Below are positions 23,304 through 31,897 of a DNA stretch of 54,346 nt, piece by piece. The notes beneath the pieces are model-generated. The model saw nothing but the letters and a program-made list of their open reading frames with translations. It had not been told where the DNA came from and made no database searches. The DNA comes from Chlorobiota bacterium (lineage in GTDB: Bacteria > Bacteroidota > Ignavibacteria > OLB7). The stretch lies in contig JAEUSP010000094.1 of the NCBI GenBank assembly GCA_016788565.1, positions 1 through 54,346 of the forward strand. The letters are read 5' to 3'. Position numbers and translations under genes: made by a program. The stretch's first letter is position 1. Every line of letters starts with the position of its first letter.

Positions 23304-25298
23304 TTACCGTCCCATCTGCTCCATCCGCCGCACTGATTTGGCTCCATTATCGGTTGTCACCATTTCTTCATGCAGCCGGTAGCAGCGTTCGGCAATGCCA
23401 TATTCTCGTAGCCGCTCGAACGCAATTCCAGTGTTGAAAATTAAATCGGGATAATTAATGGTGCTGCGGCGCATCCCCTCGATGCCGATCTGGGCTGCCG
23501 CGTTGTTCCACCCCAACCGCAGGCAGGCTTTCACCATATCGCTTTCGCTTGAGGGTGAGTATTGCTGGCGGAAAAAGCCATCAAAAAAACCATCAGGGCT
23601 AAAATTCGCCAGGATTGACTTCATCTGTTCCTTGCTCCGTTGCGGGCCGGTGGAGTACAAATCGCGCTCGGTAATCGTCGGAATCTGGGGAGCATATCCC
23701 TGCTTCAAAAATACCACAGCCACTTGGTCAAGATAGACAAGCCTCCAATCGGGACGGCTTTGGAAAAAGCGAAGCCACGGTGGCTCGTTTTTATGCGGAA
23801 ATGAAATAATCACCGGGTGATATTGCTCAATCAACGCCAGCTTGCCAGTGTCGGTTGCCATGCGCAGATATTCGGCAAAAAACTTCTCGCCGATTACCTC
23901 ATTTCTTGCATCAATAAAAATTGGCTGGCGGAGTTTCCACATGAAAATCCCGCCAAAATTTATCTGATTCAAAATGCGGCCATCAAGGTTGTTGCTGCGG
24001 ATAAATTCGGCAGCTTTAATCGGCATTTTGTTGTCGGCAAAGTGATAGCCGAACGTCCCCAGCCCACGCCACGCCACCCAATAATCGTTGGTGATGACAC
24101 GGACGCAGGTTGCAACGCACAGCACACCAACAGCGGCCAAGCTCCAACGTGTGGCGGTTGTGGTTGCAGTGTTGGTCGGCGCATTATTTTCACTGACAGT
24201 ATCACCTCCATTTTTCTTCACCAACGAAGCAAACCCAGCCGCCACAATCGGTGCAATCGCCACCACGAAATAGCCGATATTCTTGAAGGCCGACAGAAGA
24301 ACGAAGGTGAAAAAAATAAAAAGCAGGATTTCGTGCCAGCGCACGCCGCCGCGTATCCACCGAATCAGCAACCCGGTTGCCGTCAGCAGAATAAAAAGAT
24401 GAAAGAAAAAGGCTGGCTGAAACAGGATAAAACCTCCATCCAGCGTGTACCAGACAAAGGTGAAACCTGAAAATGGCGACATATATTCGCCGATCATATC
24501 CTTGTATAAATTCCCCGACTGTAAAAAGCCGAATTGCTCCAGCGGCAGAAGCACCGCGCCTTTGTAGAAATAGGGGTTGACAAAACAAGCCGCCACCGCA
24601 ATCGCCGACCATTTCAGCAGATTGACATCTATTTTTCGGTGCTGCAAGCTATCGCCAACGAAATAGCAGAAAAAGACGATCCACCCAAGAATAAACAGGG
24701 CGTGGGTATTGACCCACAGAAGCATAATCACGGCAATTGGCCACAGCGAGGCCGAGCGGTTGCTGCGGTAGCGTTCCAGAAAAAAGAGCAGGAGGTTCAG
24801 GAATATCCAACTAAAAATGTGAGGTCGGATAAAAAAGAAATAGCTGCACGTCATCACGGCCACGAAGAGCACCGGCACAACGTAGCTGTTGCGCAACGGG
24901 GTCAGCTGGGCCGTCCGGCGGAACAGCAAAAAAACGCTGGCCCCCACCGCAAGCGCGTTCAGCAGAACCATGCCAAATTCGCCGCCGGCGTAATTGGAAA
25001 TTGCCAGCACCACTTGGTACAGCCAATACATATCAATATACGGGCGGTCGGTGATGGTGTAGGTGAAGGTGTCATTTCCGGGAAACCGCATATTCTGCAG
25101 AATCCACTCACCCGCCTTCAGATGAAACCCAATATCTAAATCGCGAATTTCCTGGAACGCCAGCATCATGGCCATCACCGCCATTATCGCAAGTATCCAC
25201 CACACTCCTTTCCCCCAATCGCCGGTCAATAATCCAGAAATTTCACTGCTGTTGTTGGCAGCAACGGTGTGCTGCGGTTCTTGCTGTTCATTCAACAT
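23304..25298 (-). CDS. GT-C-like polytopic membrane protein (paralog 2 of tandem pair)
   Basis: The 664-residue protein has a short soluble N-terminus, about ten membrane segments, and a soluble C-terminal third. After the first helix comes AFQEIRDLDIGFHLKAGEWI, followed by FPGNDTFTYTITDRPYIDMYWLYQ. This resembles the first periplasmic loop of GT-C glycosyltransferases (PMT/ArnT-like), where an Asp at this site is catalytic, although I cannot assign a substrate. The C-terminal region includes KIDARNEV-like and DWRLVYLDQVAVVFLKQGY blocks and ends in a TPR-like segment (LIFNTGIAFERLREYGIAER). It lies 14 bases after its paralog at 25313-27421, so the two are surely co-transcribed. It might add sugars to lipid, protein or exported polymers. 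Confidence 0.7.
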   Translation of the reverse strand: MLNEQQEPQHTVAANNSSEISGLLTGDWGKGVWWILAIMAVMAMMLAFQEIRDLDIGFHLKAGEWILQNMRFPGNDTFTYTITDRPYIDMYWLYQVVLAISNYAGGEFGMVLLNALAVGASVFLLFRRTAQLTPLRNSYVVPVLFVAVMTCSYFFFIRPHIFSWIFLNLLLFFLERYRSNRSASLWPIAVIMLLWVNTHALFILGWIVFFCYFVGDSLQHRKIDVNLLKWSAIAVAACFVNPYFYKGAVLLPLEQFGFLQSGNLYKDMIGEYMSPFSGFTFVWYTLDGGFILFQPAFFFHLFILLTATGLLIRWIRGGVRWHEILLFIFFTFVLLSAFKNIGYFVVAIAPIVAAGFASLVKKNGGDTVSENNAPTNTATTTATRWSLAAVGVLCVATCVRVITNDYWVAWRGLGTFGYHFADNKMPIKAAEFIRSNNLDGRILNQINFGGIFMWKLRQPIFIDARNEVIGEKFFAEYLRMATDTGKLALIEQYHPVIISFPHKNEPPWLRFFQSRPDWRLVYLDQVAVVFLKQGYAPQIPTITERDLYSTGPQRSKEQMKSILANFSPDGFFDGFFRQQYSPSSESDMVKACLRLGWNNAAAQIGIEGMRRSTINYPDLIFNTGIAFERLREYGIAERCYRLHEEMVTTDNGAKSVRRMEQMGR

Positions 25299-25312
25299 CG
25301 CGCAAATGCCTT

Positions 25313-27421
25313 TTATTGGTCAAGCAGGTTATTGGTGTCGGCATTTTCCTCATGCTGTGTTTCGGGAGGAGCCTGGGTTGTGGATTGTTCGGGGATCGCC
25401 CCACGCTGCTGGCGCGTGGCCATCTGCTGGCAGTATTGAATTTTCCTTGCCGATTCGGTTGTTGGGTTTGCGGTGTGATATCGGCGGTAGCAATAAATCG
25501 CACGCTCCCAATCGCCACGCAGGCGGAAGGCTTCGGCAAGATTGTAGTACATCTCGGGAACATCCACAGTGCTGCGGCGCAACCCTTCCACACCGTAGCG
25601 GATTGCTGGTTCAATCCACCGCATTGCCAGCATCCCACCAACCATATCCATCTCCTCGTTCGGGAAATACTGCGGCGTGAAGAATCCACTGAAAAAATTA
25701 GAATGCTTCGGCTGGTAGATGATCTCATCAATCTGCCGCAACGAACGCGCTGGTGCGCCGCTGGCCGCTTTGTTGGAATCGAGCGTGGGGATTTGTGGCG
25801 CGTAATCTTTTTTCAGGAATATCACCGAAATATCATCCAGATAGACTAACCGCCAATCGGGTGAGGTACGCAAGTAGCGTAACCATGTTTTCTCCTCGAC
25901 ACGGCGCGGGAAGGCAATGATTTCCGGGTTGTATTTTCGCAGAATTGCTTCGCGCCCTTTTGGGGTACGGAATGAGGTGAACTCCTTGAAAAATTCCTCG
26001 CCGATCACTTCGTTTCTGGCATCAATAAACACTTTTTGCGGGAGCATGTGCATGTAAATTCCCCCAAAATTAATATGGTTGAACAGCCGCCCCGTCAGGC
26101 CATTATCGCGCAGGAACTGGGCCGAGCGCATCGGCATATTGTTGGTGCTGTAGCGGTAGCCGGTAATATCGCGCGAACGCCAGCCGATGTAGTAGGCGTT
26201 GGTGGCAACGCGCATGGAAGCAAGCACCGTCACAACGATCATCCCAACGCTTCCCCACAGCAGCATTTTCTCCGAAGTAAGCGCGGTTGGCAAGGCATCG
26301 CGAAGCCGGTTTCCGGCGGGGGTGATGCGGTCGCGGTGGCGGTAGAATAATGCGCCAATTCCATGAACCACCATCGGCATCAGGGCCATCAAAAAGTAGC
26401 CGATATTTTTGAAGGCGGAAGCCATCAGGTAGCTGAAAATCACCACCAACAGGATTTCGTGAATTTTGATGATTTTCTCTTTCAACAGCCGAACTCCAAC
26501 GGCAACCAGTGTCAGCAGCAAAAACAGGTGGAAAAAGAAATTCGGTTGGAACAGCACAAGCCCACCATTCAGCCAATACATTCCGGTGAAAGCGCGACCT
26601 TTGAACGGCGAGGCATATTCGCTAATCATTTTTTTGAACAGGTTCCCCCCCTGCAAAAAACCAAATTGCTCCAGCGGCAGCAAGAAGCAATGGTAGGTGT
26701 AGGGGTTCAGCAAGCAGATCATCACACCGATAGCACACCATTTCAGAAGGTTCATATCTACCTTCCGTTGCTCGATGGAAATGCCCACGAAATAGCAGAA
26801 AAAGGCAACCCAACCGAGCACAAAAATCGTGTGCATATTCACCCACAGCAGCATAATGACCGGAAGCGGCCAGAGCTTTGTGGAGCGGTCGCGGTAGTAA
26901 TTTTCCAGCACCAGCAGAATAAGGTTCAGGAACAGGAAGGAGAAAATATGGGGGCGGATGCCGAAGTGGTAGCTGGTTGCAAAAATGCCAACGAACATCA
27001 CCATGCCGAAACTAAATTGGCGGATGGAGCCAAGCTGCTGCGTCCGCTTGATAACCAGCCAGAAATTCAGCGCCACCAACAGGGCGTTGATGGCCACAAT
27101 CAGGAACTCGCCACCGATGGAGTTGATGACGGAAAGCACCACCTGGTAGCCCCAATACATATCAATATAGGGGCGGTCGTTGATGGTGTAGGTGAAGACA
27201 TCGTTGCCGGGCCAGCGGAAATTTTGCAGCATCCAATCGCCGGCCTTCAGGTGGAAGCCGGTGTCAAGGTCGCGGATTTCGCGGAAGGCCAGCGTGAACG
27301 CCAACGCCAGCAGCAACGCAATCAGCACCTGCTGGGCAGTGGTGGCCGAACGGAGCGTTTCGGTGAGAGAAGGCTTGGTAGATGATTGATCGGGCGCGAG
27401 CGGAAGTTCCTGGTGCATCAA
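25313..27421 (-). CDS. GT-C-like polytopic membrane protein (paralog 1 of tandem pair)
   Basis: The 702-residue product shares its whole architecture with the 664-residue neighbour. Common blocks include AFREIRDLDTGFHLKAGDWM with WPGNDVFTYTINDRPYIDMY, LPVIMLLWVNMHTIFVLGWV, LLPLEQFGFLQGGNLFKKMI, VFIDARNEVIGEEFF and DWRLVYLDDISVIFLKKDYAPQ. About ten membrane helices are followed by a soluble region with a TPR-like repeat (EMYYNLAEAFRLRGDWERAI). The tail is rich in Gln/Thr. The family resembles GT-C glycosyltransferases by its Asp-containing first loop. I do not know a characterised close homolog. Transcription would come from the region left of 27646 on the minus strand. Confidence 0.7.
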   Translation of the reverse strand: MMHQELPLAPDQSSTKPSLTETLRSATTAQQVLIALLLALAFTLAFREIRDLDTGFHLKAGDWMLQNFRWPGNDVFTYTINDRPYIDMYWGYQVVLSVINSIGGEFLIVAINALLVALNFWLVIKRTQQLGSIRQFSFGMVMFVGIFATSYHFGIRPHIFSFLFLNLILLVLENYYRDRSTKLWPLPVIMLLWVNMHTIFVLGWVAFFCYFVGISIEQRKVDMNLLKWCAIGVMICLLNPYTYHCFLLPLEQFGFLQGGNLFKKMISEYASPFKGRAFTGMYWLNGGLVLFQPNFFFHLFLLLTLVAVGVRLLKEKIIKIHEILLVVIFSYLMASAFKNIGYFLMALMPMVVHGIGALFYRHRDRITPAGNRLRDALPTALTSEKMLLWGSVGMIVVTVLASMRVATNAYYIGWRSRDITGYRYSTNNMPMRSAQFLRDNGLTGRLFNHINFGGIYMHMLPQKVFIDARNEVIGEEFFKEFTSFRTPKGREAILRKYNPEIIAFPRRVEEKTWLRYLRTSPDWRLVYLDDISVIFLKKDYAPQIPTLDSNKAASGAPARSLRQIDEIIYQPKHSNFFSGFFTPQYFPNEEMDMVGGMLAMRWIEPAIRYGVEGLRRSTVDVPEMYYNLAEAFRLRGDWERAIYCYRRYHTANPTTESARKIQYCQQMATRQQRGAIPEQSTTQAPPETQHEENADTNNLLDQ

Positions 27422-27607
27422 GGGAAGGGAATTGGTACTTGAGTGATGAGTAAATCACGACAACAAGATAACACACCGTGCAGATTCGGGCGCGGCAAGG
27501 GGGTGGAGCGGAATTGATAATTGAAAACGAGATGCTTCGATGGGAGCAGCTGGAACGGGGGAAATTTGGGGTACATCACCCCGAGGCATTCCTCTCTTTT
27601 TTACCCC

Positions 27608-27640
27608 CAAAAACAGCGAAAGCCTGCTGTTGCAGGCTTT
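27608..27640 (-). terminator. Terminator downstream of tRNA-Pro
   Basis: A 9-bp stem (27619-27627 with 27632-27640, loop of 4) is followed on the minus strand by CGCTGTTTTTGGGGG, just past the tRNA 3' end. Confidence 0.75.
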
Positions 27641-27646
27641 CTGGAG

Positions 27647-27720
27647 TCGGCGTGGCGGGATTTGAACCCACGACCCCCACTACCCCAAAGTGGTGCGCTA
27701 CCGGGCTGCGCTACACGCCG
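27647..27720 (-). tRNA. tRNA-Pro, anticodon GGG
   Basis: The minus strand folds as a full cloverleaf. The acceptor is CGGCGTG/CACGCCG with discriminator A. The D arm is GCGC/GCGC around AGCCCGGTA. The anticodon arm is CCACT/AGTGG with loop TTGGGGT. The T arm is GTGGG/CCCGC with loop TTCAAAT. The loop gives anticodon GGG, reading CCC and CCU. The CCA end is not encoded. It lies 59 bases past the stop of the MerR gene on the same strand and is followed by a terminator, so the two may share a transcript. Confidence 0.96.
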
Positions 27721-27779
27721 AATATGTTGTTTGCTGGTGCTTCTGTTCTGCTTGTTTTTCCCCCACCACTGTTGCCCCG

Positions 27780-28280
27780 TCAGGTTGCTACTGTTTTCTG
27801 GGCTGGCGCGGCATCCAGCGCGTTCAGTATTTCCACCAGTGCCCCACGGATTGCCCGCAAGTCGCGGCGGACATCACCAGAAATTGGGCCAGAAACCGGG
27901 CCGGTGGAGTTGGCTGGGATTGCCGGGGCTTCATCGGTTGCCAAGTCCGTGGCTGGGTTGGGTGCTGGCTCGGTTCCTGGGATTGTGAACTCTGCCGTTT
28001 CGCCGTCGGCGGTTGGTGCCAAAATCGCCTCAAGGTCCATCGTCTCCAAAATCTGCCGCGCCCCTTCGATAGTGTAGCGATGCTCGCGGGTCAGCTTTTT
28101 GATGAGCTTCACCAACTCAATTTCTTTGTTGGTATAAACCCGATTCCCCGCACGGTTTTTCTGCGGGCGCAGCTGCTCGAACTCCGACTCCCAATAGCGA
28201 AGGACGTACTGCTCCAATCCCACCATCTTGCTGACCTCACTGATGGAATAGTAGAGTTTTTTTATCTGGAAGTCCTTCAT
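27780..28280 (-). CDS. MerR-family transcriptional regulator
   Basis: I take the ATG at 28280, which gives a 166-residue protein beginning MKDFQIKKLYYSISEVSKMV. The N-terminal winged helix-turn-helix (YYSISEVSKMVGLEQYVLRYWESEF, about 10-34) and RAGNRVYTNKEIELVKLIKKL are typical of a MerR subgroup common in Bacteroidota. The effector domain is replaced by an Ala/Pro/Thr-rich linker and a short C-terminal helix (VRRDLRAIRGALVEILNALD). No metal-binding cysteines are present, so it is not a metal sensor. The target and signal are unknown. It is upstream of tRNA-Pro on the same strand. Confidence 0.88.
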   Translation of the reverse strand: MKDFQIKKLYYSISEVSKMVGLEQYVLRYWESEFEQLRPQKNRAGNRVYTNKEIELVKLIKKLTREHRYTIEGARQILETMDLEAILAPTADGETAEFTIPGTEPAPNPATDLATDEAPAIPANSTGPVSGPISGDVRRDLRAIRGALVEILNALDAAPAQKTVAT

Positions 28281-28450
28281 TGTTGATAACCTCGCCGCTG
28301 ATTCGGAACAAGCGGGGCGCAACATAGTGAATGAGCGGTGGCGGTGCAAGAGTTCGTAGAAAATTGGGCGGGTGTCCTCGCACACTGTCACAGTGGCGGC
28401 CAACGCGAAGAGTGAAGAGTGAAGAGTGAAATGGAATCAAAGCCAAGAAC

Positions 28451-28524
28451 TGACCAATGACCAATGACCAATGACCAATGACTAATGACCAATGACCAAT
28501 GACCAATGACTAATGACTAATGAC
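28451..28524. repeat. Heptamer array ATGACCA/ATGACTA
   Basis: About ten tandem 7-base units alternate between ATGACCA and ATGACTA. There are no spacers, so this is a simple sequence array and not CRISPR. Length variation between strains is likely. Confidence 0.9.
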
Positions 28525-28534
28525 CACACCGCGA

Positions 28535-28590
28535 ATCCAGCCCTCCGCTCATGCTGAGCCCCGTCGAAGTATGAGCGGAGCCTCCGAACT
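28535..28590 (-). repeat. Dispersed hairpin repeat, family A copy 3 (inverted)
   Basis: The reverse complement matches the family consensus (GGCTCCGCTCATACTTCGAC, then GGGGCTCAGCATGAGCGGAGGG). Confidence 0.85.
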
Positions 28591-28697
28591 CGCGTCGTCA
28601 CTGCCTTCCCCTCCCGATCTCCGACACCCGCCCCCCCGAACTCCCTCCGGTTTTTTGTTTAGATTCGGACATTCTCTTCAAGAACCAACTCTATTTC

Positions 28698-29432
28698 ATG
28701 CCCTCCCCTCCCATCTTCCTCACTGGCCAGTGGCGGCATTTGGTGATGCTGAATTATCTGGTTGATCCGGCAACACTCCTTCCGCTGGTTCCACATGGGA
28801 CCGAGCTTGATGCTTGGAACGGACGAACCTACATCAGCATGGTCGGCTTCCTGTTTTTGGGGACCAAAGTGATGGGGCTGCCGATCCCCTTCCACCGAAA
28901 TTTTGAGGAGGTGAACCTACGGTTCTACGTTCGCCGTGTGGTTGGCGGGGAGACCCGGCGGGGTGTGGTGTTTATCAAGGAGATTGTTCCGCGCTGGGCG
29001 ATTGCCGCCGCCGCACGGTTGCTCTACAACGAACGATACGTGGCACTGCCAATGCGAAACCGATTGCAGCTGAATGGCGACGCGGTGGCAATCAACGGAA
29101 GCATTGAGTACGGGTGGAAACTGAACGGCAACTGGAACAGCATCACCGCGCAAACCAGCGGCGCGCCGCAGCCGATTGCCGAGGGATCGGAGGAAGAGTT
29201 CATTACCGAACACTACTGGGGATACGCACGCCAACGCGACGGAGGAACCGTGGAGTACCAAGTGGAACACCCCCGCTGGAGGGTGCGGAGCTGCGCAACC
29301 GCCCAACTGGTTTGTGATGCCGCACAGCTGTACGGAGCGGAGTTTGCCCCGGCACTGAGCACCCCACCGCTATCGGCATTCATGGCCGAAGGCTCGGAAA
29401 TTATCGTCAGGAAAGGAGTACGAATCGGATGA
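28698..29432 (+). CDS. DUF2071 (YqjF-like) protein
   Basis: The 244-residue protein has the DUF2071 pattern: WRHLVMLNYLVDPATLLPLVP near the N-terminus, then GRTYISMVGFLFLGTKVMG, FEEVNLRFYVRR, GVVFIKEIVPRW and FITEHYWGYAR. The family has an acetoacetate decarboxylase-like fold, but its function is not established. The stop overlaps the start of the DCC-family gene by four bases (ATGA), so the two are translationally coupled. This pairing suggests a common pathway, possibly redox handling of a small molecule, but that is inference. Confidence 0.88.
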   Translation: MPSPPIFLTGQWRHLVMLNYLVDPATLLPLVPHGTELDAWNGRTYISMVGFLFLGTKVMGLPIPFHRNFEEVNLRFYVRRVVGGETRRGVVFIKEIVPRWAIAAAARLLYNERYVALPMRNRLQLNGDAVAINGSIEYGWKLNGNWNSITAQTSGAPQPIAEGSEEEFITEHYWGYARQRDGGTVEYQVEHPRWRVRSCATAQLVCDAAQLYGAEFAPALSTPPLSAFMAEGSEIIVRKGVRIG

Positions 29433-29827
29433 TTCACCAGGACGGAAAACACCACTTGCTGTTCGATGGCGATTGCGGAATCTGCACGTGGATAGCAACC
29501 AACATCTGCCCAAAAATTGACCGCAAAGGGGCGTACCGGATCGAGCCATATTTCCAGCACAGCGAAGAAGCGTTGAAGCAGTACGGCATCAGCTATGAAG
29601 ATTGCGCCAAGCGGTTGTATGTCATCACCAAATCGGGGAAACACTACGGCGGGGCGTTTGGGGTGAACTGGTTCCTACTCAGCCTGCCGCCGTGGACGCT
29701 GTTGGCACTGCCGTTTATCTTGCTTCCGCCGTTGCTGTTGTTGGAAATTCTTGCCTACAAATTGGTGGCCGTCAACCGCCACCACATCTCGCGCTGGTTT
29801 GGGCTAACCGCCTGCAAACTGCGCTAA
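29429..29827 (+). CDS. DCC-family (DUF393) thiol-disulfide oxidoreductase-like protein
   Basis: The 132-residue protein carries the family signature LLFDGDCGICTWIA near the N-terminus. The CGIC motif is the thioredoxin-like active site from which the DCC family takes its name (DxxCxxC). It also contains KRLYVITKSGKHYGGAFGVNW and a C-terminal hydrophobic helix (LLALPFILLPPLLLLEILAY). Members are predicted thiol-disulphide oxidoreductases; substrates are unknown. It overlaps the DUF2071 gene and ends 11 bases from the convergent coaE. Confidence 0.88.
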   Translation: MIHQDGKHHLLFDGDCGICTWIATNICPKIDRKGAYRIEPYFQHSEEALKQYGISYEDCAKRLYVITKSGKHYGGAFGVNWFLLSLPPWTLLALPFILLPPLLLLEILAYKLVAVNRHHISRWFGLTACKLR

Positions 29828-29838
29828 GTTGGAAGTTC

Positions 29839-30555
29839 CTACTCGGTATCTTCCGCTCCCGCCCCCTCATCTTCTTCGTCGCCAATCTCAAGCTCCATCT
29901 CGGCCCGTGGCGGAAGCCCTTTCAGCAGCATGATGATGAACCCGGCATTGCGGCGAAGCTCACCTTCGGTGCCGTCGTTGCGGATGACGAAATCGGCCAT
30001 CTCCACTTTTTTTGCGGCTGGGATTTGGGCTGCGTCGCGGCGTTGAATTTCTTCCACCGGAACTCCATCGCGGCTGGCGGCGCGTTGGTAGCGGATTTCC
30101 GGTTTGGCATCCACCACCACAATGTAATCGAACCGTTCCTGGCCTCCGCTTTCGTAAATCAACGCGGCTTCGCAGGCAACAACCCGTTTCCCGGCGTTGG
30201 CCAGCGCAACCGCGCGGCGGCCTTGTTCGGCAATGGTTCGCGGGTGAACCAGCGCGTTCATTGCCGCTAATTGGTCGGGGTTGTTGAATATCTGCTGGGC
30301 AATCCAAGTTCGGTTCAGCTGGCCATCAACGTAGGCTTGCTGGCCGAACTGCTGGGTGATCGCTTTGCGCAATTCTGGATCGTTGTTCATCAGCTCCTTT
30401 GCGATTGCATCGGCCTGAAGCACTGGGATTCCCTCGGCCTCCATCATCTTCCCCACCGCCGATTTCCCCGACCCAATCGAGCCAGTAAGCCCCACCAACA
30501 CGTACGGGGCGTTGGCCAGTGGCTTGGTGTACTTCTGCGAAGTTTGTTGCTTCAT
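29839..30555 (-). CDS. coaE: Dephospho-CoA kinase
   Basis: CoaE phosphorylates the 3'-hydroxyl of dephospho-CoA, the last step of coenzyme A synthesis, in the cytoplasm. The 238-residue product has the P-loop GLTGSIGSGKSAV (about 23-35), VLQADAIAKEL with the conserved Asp, LVHPRTIAEQGR, and the lid region RYQRAASRDGVPVEEIQRRD. A typical CoaE is about 200 residues; the extra length is an N-terminal extension of about 18 residues and an acidic tail (GDEEDEGAGAEDTE). It is convergent with the DCC gene and divergent from iscS. Confidence 0.95.
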   Translation of the reverse strand: MKQQTSQKYTKPLANAPYVLVGLTGSIGSGKSAVGKMMEAEGIPVLQADAIAKELMNNDPELRKAITQQFGQQAYVDGQLNRTWIAQQIFNNPDQLAAMNALVHPRTIAEQGRRAVALANAGKRVVACEAALIYESGGQERFDYIVVVDAKPEIRYQRAASRDGVPVEEIQRRDAAQIPAAKKVEMADFVIRNDGTEGELRRNAGFIIMLLKGLPPRAEMELEIGDEEDEGAGAEDTE

Positions 30556-30675
30556 CTATTTCTGGAATTATGCTACGTTGAACGGCGGCAAACATAGCGA
30601 TGACAGAGCCAGCTATCGCCGAAAATTTTCAGCATTCTGGTAATCCCCGGTTGCCGCAAACTCCAGTTTTTCCCA

Positions 30676-30708
30676 TTCTTCATTCGACATTCGACATTCC
30701 AACATTCC
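30676..30708. repeat. Short tandem 'ATTCGACATTC' leader repeat before iscS
   Basis: CATTCTTCATTCGACATTCG, then ACATTCCAACATTC, lies immediately before the iscS start codon. Nearly the same 35-base sequence precedes the unrelated gene at 44632. Confidence 0.85.
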
Positions 30709-30709
30709 C

Positions 30710-31867
30710 ATGATCTATCTTGACAACCACGCCACAACCCCCGTAGATCCGCAAGTTCTGGCGGCAATGCTCCCCTGGTTTACCGAGCAGTTTGGAAACG
30801 CTGCAAGCCACACCCACCCCTACGGTTGGGCTGCCGATTCGGCGGTGAAGCAGGCGCGCCAGCGGATTGCCGAAGCAATCGGTGCCGAGCCGATGGAGGT
30901 GGTGTTCACATCGGGGGCGACGGAGTCGGATAACCTTGCAATCAAAGGGGTTGCCCAGGCGTATGCTGGGGTCGGGAATCACATCATCACCGCCGCAACC
31001 GAACACAACGCCGTGTTGGATACCTGCCGCTATCTGGAACAACATGGGGTTGCCGTCACTTACTTGCCGGTTGATGCCGAAGGATTTATCAACCTTGATG
31101 AGCTTCAAGCAGCATTCACCAGCCGCACGGTGCTGGTCAGCATCATGAACGGGAATAACGAGGTGGGAACGATTCAGCCGGTTCGCCAGATTGGCGAACT
31201 CTGCCGACAGCGGCGCGTGCTGTTCCACACTGATGCGGCCCAAACGCTCGGGAAAATTCCGTTCAATGTTGATGATCTGAACCTGGACCTTGCCTCCTTC
31301 AGCGCCCACAAAATGTACGGCCCAAAAGGGTGTGGCGCGTTGTTCGTCCGCCGCCGGAAACCACGGGTTCACCTGGCCCCGCAACTGCATGGCGGCGGGC
31401 ATGAACGTGGGTTCCGTTCTGGCACGTTGAACGTGCCGGGAATTGTTGGCTTTGCCGAAGCTGTCGGGCTTGCAACGGAGGCGTTGGCAACCGAGCATGC
31501 CACAACGCAAGCCTTGCGCGATCTTCTGCTGACACTCCTTTCTGAACAAGTCCCTGGGCTTCGGATCAACGGCCCCGACCCACGCATCCATCCCGCATTG
31601 CGCCTTCCCGGAAACCTCAATCTCTCCTTCCCCACCATCGAAGCCGCCGCGTTGATTGGTGCGGCGCGTGGGGTGGCGTTTTCAACTGGCTCGGCATGCA
31701 GTTCGGAGCAACCGGAGCCAAGCCACGTGCTGCAAGCGATGGGGCTGACCGAGCGTGAGTTGCGGTCGTCGGTGCGGTTTGGGGTTGGGCGGTTCAACAC
31801 CCGCCAGCAGATTCTTGAGGCGGCCCAGATATTGATTCAAGCAACGAAGCGTTCCACCGTTGCCTAA
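30710..31867 (+). CDS. iscS: Cysteine desulfurase (IscS/NifS type)
   Basis: This PLP enzyme removes sulfur from cysteine as a persulfide for Fe-S clusters, thiolated tRNA and cofactors. The 385-residue product has the N-terminal YLDNHATTPVDPQVLAAM, the PLP-contact SGATESDNLAIKG and NEVGTIQPV. The PLP lysine lies in SFSAHKMYGPKGCGAL. The catalytic cysteine loop is STGSACSSEQPEPSHVLQAM, followed by RSSVRFGVGRFNT. Class I IscS/NifS features are intact. No iscU or other Fe-S assembly gene is adjacent. It starts directly after a short tandem-repeat leader and is followed by the DUF1800 gene after 30 bases. Confidence 0.93.
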   Translation: MIYLDNHATTPVDPQVLAAMLPWFTEQFGNAASHTHPYGWAADSAVKQARQRIAEAIGAEPMEVVFTSGATESDNLAIKGVAQAYAGVGNHIITAATEHNAVLDTCRYLEQHGVAVTYLPVDAEGFINLDELQAAFTSRTVLVSIMNGNNEVGTIQPVRQIGELCRQRRVLFHTDAAQTLGKIPFNVDDLNLDLASFSAHKMYGPKGCGALFVRRRKPRVHLAPQLHGGGHERGFRSGTLNVPGIVGFAEAVGLATEALATEHATTQALRDLLLTLLSEQVPGLRINGPDPRIHPALRLPGNLNLSFPTIEAAALIGAARGVAFSTGSACSSEQPEPSHVLQAMGLTERELRSSVRFGVGRFNTRQQILEAAQILIQATKRSTVA

Positions 31868-31897
31868 CCAACGTGCTTCCCCTATTTTGCCACGGCT

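Larger units (their letters stand above)
28281..28697. other. Divergent intergenic region with short tandem repeats
   Basis: Besides the promoters of the MerR gene (minus) and DUF2071 gene (plus), it holds a GAAGAGT-type run (about 28407-28431), a heptamer array (28451-28524) and one dispersed hairpin repeat (28535-28590). No gene is visible. Confidence 0.6.

Noticed and set aside
26363-27385. Plus-strand frame of 340 codons rich in His/Gln
   Set aside because: Antisense shadow of a GT-C-like membrane protein; the composition is typical of reversed hydrophobic codons.
28451-28524. Possible CRISPR array
   Set aside because: Units are 7 bases and directly adjacent, with no spacers and no cas genes.
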